A DNA stretch of 64,000 nt, taken from contig JAQTIF010000002.1 of the NCBI GenBank assembly GCA_029433525.1, forward strand, positions 558,001-622,000, read 5' to 3'. Within the stretch, counting starts at the first letter, position 1. Each line of letters starts with the position of its first letter. Source of the stretch: Enterobacteriaceae bacterium ESL0689. GTDB taxonomy: Bacteria > Pseudomonadota > Gammaproteobacteria > Enterobacterales > Enterobacteriaceae. Below the pieces are notes generated by a model. That model worked only from the letters and a program-made list of their open reading frames with translations, had not been told where the DNA came from and did no database searches. The position numbers and the translations under genes are program-made. Positions 58,514 through 64,000 of this stretch are shown here, piece by piece.

Positions 58514-59003
58514 GGCTTTGTTGAATAAATTAAGGGTAGTCGATAGAGTCTATGGTTCCTTCGAATACATCCGTTATGCGATCCGGACACTATGCGGTAT
58601 ACCCAACGATGTCATTCGGTTCAGCGCTTTGATTATCGCCATCGCTTCATCCACCTGCGCATCATAGTCCCGCAAGCTCAGATGACCTCCCGGTAACGTT
58701 TTGACGCGGTACATTGCTGTTTCTGCCACTGAACGCCGGTAATAGCCTACTTTCTTTTTCCAGGCGTCATTACGGCGTGGTTACGCTCATGGTACTTCTC
58801 AGACCAGTATTGTGCACCACTTCGTGACGGGATGAGTGGCCTGATTTTTTCCTCAACAATGCATCGTGGCAGTAACGTGTGTCGTAAGCACCGTCTGCTG
58901 AAGCTTCCCTGATTTTCCTGTGGCTCTGGTTTATCAAACTCTGCGGTGCCTGTGCATCTGTTGTTCCGCTGAGCGATAAGTCGGCACAGATTATCCCACG
59001 CAC
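58514..59003 (-). mobile_element. IS903-like (IS5 family) remnant
   Basis: The terminal repeat GGCTTTGTTGAATAAATT is followed on the minus strand by the transposase C-terminus (ETAMYRVKTLPGGHLSLRDY) and, in a second frame, ICADLSLSGTTDAQAPQSLI and EASADGAYDTRYCHD. The 5' half and the other end are missing and the frame is broken. It has the same element end as 46730. Confidence 0.8.
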
Positions 59004-59106
59004 TATATTTTTATTTCATATATGGTTAAAATTCCTTGTGGGAAATGTGTTTAATCTCAGACTAAAATATTAATGATTGATACTGTAGCAACACAATGGA
59101 GTAATT

Positions 59107-59532
59107 ATGATATTCTCTAAAAAGTTAGCATGTATTTATCTGATACTATTAGTTTCATGTTTTCATGCAAGCGCAAACGATTTAATATTCAGGTGTGACG
59201 TTAAAAATCACAAGCAAATAAATTTATATAAAAATTCTGATGATATCATTTACTCTTTTGGCAAGGCTGGGAAAAAGCCTGAGCTTAAGTTATCGAGAAA
59301 AAAGCAACAAATCATAACGAATTTTGAAGCTTTATCAGGGAGATATGCAACTAATTCTATAATAATAAAAAATGGTAATTATGGCTACAGGTTAACAACC
59401 AGTATAGACCGAATTGCAGATATTCAGGAGCCATCTACTTCTCTGACAGTGATGAAGAATGACAAAGATCTCACTACCTTGCAGTGTATTAAAGGCAGTG
59501 AGCTTGGGGCACTTATAGCTATTGATGATTAA
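59107..59532 (+). CDS. Secreted periplasmic protein, immunity-like, paralogue 1
   Basis: 141 residues. The signal peptide ends near CFHASAND. The mature part begins LIFRCDVKNHKQINLYKNSD, has DIIYSFGKAGKKPELKLS and ends with a second cysteine (TTLQCIKGSE). It shares layout and residues (FxC, K-rich start, YxxG, late C) with the gene at 59835-60299. Its TAA stop is the target duplication of MITE C. It is AT-rich. The family is not recognised with certainty; an immunity or lysozyme-inhibitor role is inferred from the neighbouring effector. Confidence 0.6.
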   Translation: MIFSKKLACIYLILLVSCFHASANDLIFRCDVKNHKQINLYKNSDDIIYSFGKAGKKPELKLSRKKQQIITNFEALSGRYATNSIIIKNGNYGYRLTTSIDRIADIQEPSTSLTVMKNDKDLTTLQCIKGSELGALIAIDD

Positions 59533-59676
59533 GAGCCTGGCCCATTAGGCTATTTTACTTGCCATTTTGGCTCTGGGCAGTGCTCGAAATCCTCACGTAC
59601 TCCGTGTACGCTCCGGTTTCTCTGCGCTGTCCGTGTCCAAACTGGCTGCGTCAATAATGCCTGGTGAGATAAGCTC
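59533..59676 (+). repeat. MITE copy C (144 bp) at a stop codon
   Basis: It begins GAGCCTGGCCCATTAGGC and ends in GAGATAAGCTC, with TAA on both sides (59530-59532 and 59677-59679). The far end has diverged from the consensus. The gene-proximal end is the hairpin-plus-ATTTTAC end, the same orientation relative to the gene as in copies A and B. Confidence 0.85.
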
Positions 59677-59834
59677 TAAGTAATTTGGTTTTACAATGAG
59701 GCTATGTGTAAATAGGCCGTTACGGTACTCGATTCTCGCAGTAGCCTGTTCAACATAACGCGTGTTACACTATGTGAGCCAAAAAAATACGAAGAATTGA
59801 CCGCTTTGTGCGGATGAAAACTAAGGGGAATTTT

Positions 59835-60299
59835 GTGAAAAATCTTTTTGTGTTTTTTTTAGTTGGACTGTTTTTTTCCGCATTCAACGCCAGTGCAAAT
59901 ACGGAAATAGTTTTTCAGTGTATGACTAAAAACAAAAAAACGATCAAGATAGAACGAGTGAATGACACTCTAAAGTATACGTATGGCAATGAAAGAAAAA
60001 ATGATTTAACTCTGGAGTCTCCGCTTTACAGCAAAGAATTTTCGGGAATTTTCTCGCCAGATGTTCAACTCGGAAATAAATCTGGACCTTATTTTTTCAA
60101 TACCATTACATTCCATAACGGAGAATATAACTATTCAGTTATCGCACTAAGCGATATCAATGTTCCATCGGATACAACATTCACAGGTGTTGAAATTAGC
60201 GGGAAAAACATGAAAACCAAAGAAATCAAATGCTTAGAAGAAAGCATACAAGATAACTTCGAATCACTTTTTTCTTATGACCGCTCACGCAATAAATAA
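59835..60299 (+). CDS. Secreted periplasmic protein, immunity-like, paralogue 2
   Basis: 154 residues from GTG 59835, chosen because AAGGGG sits seven bases before it and a signal peptide starts there (KNLFVFFLVGLFFSAFNASA); an upstream GTG at 59808 is in frame. The mature part begins NTEIVFQCMTKNKKTIKIER, has LKYTYGNERKNDLTLE, FHNGEYNYSVIALSDI and a late cysteine (KEIKCLEE). A relative of the gene at 59107. It converges on the large effector, separated by a two-way terminator. Confidence 0.6.
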   Translation: MKNLFVFFLVGLFFSAFNASANTEIVFQCMTKNKKTIKIERVNDTLKYTYGNERKNDLTLESPLYSKEFSGIFSPDVQLGNKSGPYFFNTITFHNGEYNYSVIALSDINVPSDTTFTGVEISGKNMKTKEIKCLEESIQDNFESLFSYDRSRNK

Positions 60300-60300
60300 A

Positions 60301-60335
60301 ATAAGGGCTTACCGTTAGGTGAGTCCTTATTCTTT
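60301..60335. terminator. Two-way terminator between immunity-like gene and effector
   Basis: ATAAGGGCTTACC pairs with GGTGAGTCCTTAT around a GTTA loop, with T-rich sequence on both sides. It can end the plus-strand gene at 60299 and the minus-strand effector gene at 60343. Confidence 0.8.
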
Positions 60336-60342
60336 TCCCCCA

Positions 60343-63300
60343 TTAAAAACCATTAAATATTTTGTCGTTGACAAAATTAATCAAATTTTCATACCGTAAA
60401 TCTTTTGTACCAGTACCGGGGTTTACTATATTAGTCACACCGTATGATGCATCTTTTGTTATGCCGTTATCAGCTGCTTTGTAAGCGCCATAAAAATCCC
60501 AAAAGAACAATGCTGAGCGCACAACTTGTTTTATGGATGCGGTAATTAATTCTGGGTTATCTTCATAATCCGCTGTATCGCACCAAACCTTATTAGCATA
60601 CCGAGTAAACGCTCTATAATTATTTCTTCCGGTAAGTTGTTTCATTCCCCTGCCTTTATAGCGCCAGCCATCACCTGGCTCTGTATTGCCATTCCGTCCG
60701 CCGTAAGCCTTATTGGCTATGGCCTCTTGATCCGCCTTATGTGATTCGGTACGACCATCTGTTTGCTGTTCATCTGGATGTAATCTGTAATATCTGAAAT
60801 TTTCGGGTAAGGCATGAGAAGCGTAATCCAGACTTTCACTGATTGAAAATTCAAGGCCTGTTTCCTGATAGACCTGAGCCATAAAGTGATACAGCCTGAC
60901 TTCTGTATTAAGGTGGCAGCGTTCCAGATTATCGTTGAGTTCATCGGCAACCTGTTGAAGAACGTCATCATTGCCCCTGCGTGTATTCGTCCATATTTTT
61001 CGCAACATTGGCAGCGTGATTTTGCCTCCGGCGGGTTTAAGCATCTCCAGAAACTCCAGCGGATGAAAATGCCATACTGACCGCTGACTGGCAAACGGTG
61101 GCACCTTATCCATCCAGCGCGTGGCGTCCAGGAATCCTCCGTTGGCCATTTTCACCACAGGACTTTCATCCCTGGCCTTAAATATCGATGACCAGCGTGT
61201 ATCTTCGCGGGTACTGTGCCAGTCGCTGTCGTGTTTCACTATCAGCCGTCGCGCATATTCCGGGATATTCATCTGGCTGGTATGCAGTGCGCCAAACAGT
61301 GATTCATCCTGGGATTTATCAGGATACGGGGCGGGCGGTCTTCTGTTTTCAGCGCAGCGGATCAGGCTGTCATAAAATATTTTTGCCTGTGCCGATTCGG
61401 GGCCTTTTTCACCGTTAAAGTGCGAGCAGATGCTTTTCATGGCATCAATAATCCAGCGTTCATCCAGCGTGCGGGTAAAATCGGTGGTGGGTTCAGCTTC
61501 AATACAGTGAAAATTTAGCCCGGCTAAATCATGCTGGCTGAGCTGCTCCACATCGTCCTGGTGCATCCACGTATGCGGACGGATCTGGAAGTAGGTGACT
61601 CCGGTTTTATCCGTGAACGGGTACGTGGCATCACGCGGAATAATTTTCCCGGCATCAACGAGTGTAACGGCAATCGTCTGCACAAAGGTACTTTCCTCTC
61701 CCTCGCCGTTACGCAGGTACAGCGGCCGTTTCAGCTTCAGCTTGATGAACTGTTTACCTGTTTTAATCCCCTTCGTGTTTGCGACCAAATCCGGCACATG
61801 CTTATCAAGGCTCAGCAACTCGATATGGGCCTTATAGTCGGTAGTGATAGTCTGCGGATAGTTATCTTCGCTAGGCTGTGTCCCTTAACCTAACAACCGC
61901 CTTAAAAACAACCTGATTGCCCCCAGTTTTAGCATGCTCAGATAGTTTCTGGCTGTTTTTTCTGAGCGCGTGGCTATTCGACGGTTTTCTTTCAGTATTG
62001 CAAAGCAGCGTTCCACCACATTGCGCTTTTTATATAACTGACGATCCAGTGTTCGACGACCATCACGGCTTGCTTTTTCGTTTGATTTGAAAGGAATAAC
62101 TGCCTTTATTCCCTTCGTTTTTAAATAAATACGAAGATTACCGCCTGAGTATCCTTTATCCGCCAGCACAGCTTTGGGGCGCGACTTCAGACAACCACTT
62201 TTTCGAATAACACCGATTTGTCTGAGTAAGGGTTTTGCGTACTGACTTTCGTGAGCCTGCCCACCGCTCAGGCAGAAACTTAAGGGTAATCCTGTACCAT
62301 CTGTTGCCAGATGGATTTTGGTGCCAAAGCCGCCGCGTGAGCGACCCAGCCCATGGTCATCTGAGTCATCGGGATATTTTTTGCACCCGCAGCCGCTTTC
62401 GGGCTCTGATGTTACTTCCGTCAAGTGCGATGACATCCCAGTCAATTAACGATTTTTCATCAAGTATCTGAAGTAATTTATTGAAAATACTGTTCATTAC
62501 GCCACTTTTTGACCACCGGTTAAAACGGTTATATATCGTTTTCCAGCAGCCGTAACGTTCAGGTAAATCCCGCCATGGGGCACCGGAACAAAGGATCCAG
62601 AATATGCCATTCATGACGTGTCTGTGAGAAAAATAAGGGCGTCCCCCTCTGGAAGAGGCTTTTTCAGGTGGTAGCATGGGAGAAATCAGTGCCCACGCCT
62701 CATCCGGGAAATCGTAGCGAGCCATATCTAAAGGACTTTCTATAGTGAGACAGATACCAGATTGTACAAAAAATAGTTACGGGACACACCCTAGCCTGAT
62801 CCTGAGCACCGAGAAACCCGACTGCATCCCCTGCTTTTACCATCACTTTCAGCGGCGCAGGTGGCACCACCACATCATCAAACACGCCATGATTCAGTGC
62901 GTTGTGCATCCAGTCAGGCAGAAACAGGTAACATTCGCCATCAGACTCCAGATATTCCGGACGCATCGAGACCCAGAACAGATCGCCTGCGGGTTTACCG
63001 TCCTGAAGATGCTGCACCAGGGCGAACGGCTCCGGCTGTTGTTCCAGTAAAAACGATTTCTGTTGCAGTACGGCAAGCATGTCATCCTGAACGAGCGTTC
63101 TGGCATGGCCCTGTTTGTTTGTCAGCACCTCCGGCGCGATTTCACGGCTGTCATCGTGGCGGGAGTATTGACGCATCCGCACCCCGTGGCCTTGCTGGGT
63201 GACCCGGTAAAGGGGACGTTTCGGAAATTCTGACAATGGCGCGATGTGCATGTAAAGCTGATACAGCGTCAGCCAGCAGGATTCATCCTGTTCGTCGGGC

Positions 63301-63628
63301 TTGTACACCGATTTGACCAGCACAAAGGTGCCGGACTGGCGCAAGGGGCGTTTCTGATAACACTCGATAGCGCGTAATCGCGGTTAACCCGCCATGCCAC
63401 CACCTCACCGTCCATCATGAACTGGAGCGGCACCGATTTTTCCGGCGTCTCCTGATCCAGCACCGAAGCCGGAGATGATGACGTCCCGATATGGATGCCC
63501 CCATGCCAGTAACGATTAATGCCGAGTAACCACCAGCCATGGGCGTTTTTGCGGATATCGGTCAGCAGTTCGTTATAGTTCTTATACTCCCGTCCGTCGG
63601 ATTTCCGTACCGGATAACGTATGTTCAT
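60343..63628 (-). pseudogene. M23-like plus GH19 cell-wall effector, broken by a frameshift and an IS
   Basis: The start is ATG 63628. The first 119 codons have YWHGGIHIG and MMDGEVVAWRVNRDY. The frame changes near 63370; the next frame carries LTLYQLYMHIAPL and VKAGDAVGFLGAQD. The 917-bp IS at 61874-62790 follows, after which the frame resumes SEDNYPQTITTDYKAHIELL. Removing the IS with one CTA copy restores the frame exactly. The C-terminal third (about 560-790 of the restored protein) is GH19-like: FMAQVYQETGLEFSISESL, then NKAYGGRNGN and GDGWRYKGRGMKQLTGRNNY. So one protein combined an M23-like region with a chitinase/lysozyme-like domain, both aimed at cell wall. Two lesions make it inactive as sequenced. 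The 1-1443 gene is its paralogue. Confidence 0.75.
61874..62790 (-). mobile_element. IS5-family (IS427-type) element inside the effector gene
   Basis: 917 bases with terminal repeats GGCTGTGTCCC and GGTGTGTCCC, and a 3-bp CTA duplication (61871-61873 and 62791-62793). Two frames on the minus strand encode the transposase: 62366-62725 (N-terminal domain, WDVIALDGSNIRARK) and 61885-62445 (GGQAHESQYAKPLL, ADKGYSGGNL, RNVVERCFAILKENRRI). They are joined at an AAAAAA slip site near 62379. It looks intact and recent. Confidence 0.9.
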
Positions 63629-63668
63629 TCTTTTTCCTTAAGTAAAATCCCTGAAACTGTAATCTGGC

Positions 63669-63767
63669 ATTCCCGGCACCCAGCACCACAAATGTTTTAT
63701 CTTTACCGTACCACAGGTGGCCAGTGATAACGACGATATCATTCAGCGCTTAATCATTTTCAGGCTT
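63669..63767 (-). repeat. 100-bp accessory repeat, copy 2
   Basis: Matches 57862-57961 at all but about ten positions. It lies just upstream of the large effector start. See copy 1. Confidence 0.7.
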
Positions 63768-63830
63768 ATCTTGCGATCGGTATCACATGGGGATGGGAGT
63801 GGCGCGGCCTGTCATTGATAGACGGGAAAG

Positions 63831-63859
63831 ATGACAAGTAAAAGGAAACCTTTTATACT
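63831..63859 (+). promoter_or_regulatory. rnpB promoter
   Basis: ATGACA, 17 bases, then TATACT, ending seven bases before the first RNA base. This is a near-consensus sigma-70 promoter, as expected for a strongly expressed stable RNA. Confidence 0.8.
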
Positions 63860-63866
63860 TCGCGCC

Positions 63867-64000
63867 GAAGCTGACCAGGCAGTCGCTGCTTCGCTGTCCT
63901 CTGTGAGAGACAAGCGAAGGGGAGGAAAGTCCGGGCTCCACAGGGCAGGGTGCCAGGTAACGCCTGGGGGGCGCAAGCCTACGACCAGTGCAACAGAGAG
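63867..64000 (+). ncRNA. rnpB: RNase P RNA (5' part)
   Basis: It begins GAAGCTGACCAGGCAGTCGC, then has the universally conserved GAGGAAAGTCCGGGCTCC, AGGGCAGGGTGCCAGGTAAC and CGACCAGTGCAACAGAGAG blocks of bacterial type A RNase P RNA. It is cut by the window end at about one third of its length. The catalytic RNA trims tRNA 5' ends. Confidence 0.97.

Overview
The window is a chromosome segment from a member of the Enterobacterales close to Escherichia/Salmonella. Protein lengths, operon order and overlaps across 4-45 kb and 51.7-57.1 kb follow the E. coli pattern almost gene for gene. No genus is named, because that would need a database comparison.

Layout. (1) 1-3.7 kb: a decayed accessory islet. 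It holds a frameshifted M23-like cell-wall effector running off the left edge, a probable VgrG tail, IS3 and IS630 remnants, small membrane proteins, and a frameshifted immunity-like gene. (2) 4.1-10.2 kb: nadC, the pilin/assembly genes ppdD-hofB-hofC, then coaE-zapD-yacG. (3) 10.2-32.2 kb, minus strand: mutT, secA, secM, lpxC and the complete division/cell-wall cluster from ftsZ back to mraZ. (4) 32.7-40.8 kb: cra, leuO, then leuL-leuABCD with leader peptide and attenuator. (5) 40.9-45.1 kb: a TPP riboswitch, thiBPQ and yabI. (6) 45.1-51.7 kb: a graveyard of insertion sequences (IS3, IS630, IS903-like, IS256, two tandem IS1, one intact IS5-group element) plus an AT-rich pair of LysR genes, one broken. 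(7) 51.7-57.1 kb: lplA-smp diverging from serB-radA-nadR. (8) 57.2-63.8 kb: a second accessory islet with periplasmic immunity-like proteins, a frameshifted lysozyme-inhibitor-like gene and a large M23-like plus GH19 effector broken by an IS and a frameshift. (9) 63.87 kb to the end: the 5' part of rnpB.

The core genes are intact and ordinary, with three exceptions: ftsI has an in-frame stop just before its processed tail, SecM carries two changes in its arrest motif, and thiQ runs past its usual end into yabI. Expected neighbours are missing: ilvIH between cra and leuO, guaC between hofC and coaE, setA/sgrRS between leuD and thiB, and ampDE beside nadC. The serB side is inverted relative to the E. 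coli order, with the IS cluster at the joint, and nadR is followed by an islet and rnpB instead of ettA/slt.

The least ordinary content is the two related islets. Both carry a paralogous effector beginning with an M23-like region, and both carry a paralogous periplasmic immunity-like protein. The right islet adds a lysozyme-inhibitor-like gene and a pair of related secreted proteins, which fits protection from a peptidoglycan-cutting toxin. A ~144-bp MITE family, sharing ends with the resident IS5-group element, sits exactly at the stop codon of three separate genes. In all three it lies in the same orientation, with a hairpin and T-run next to the gene, as if it supplies a ready-made terminator.
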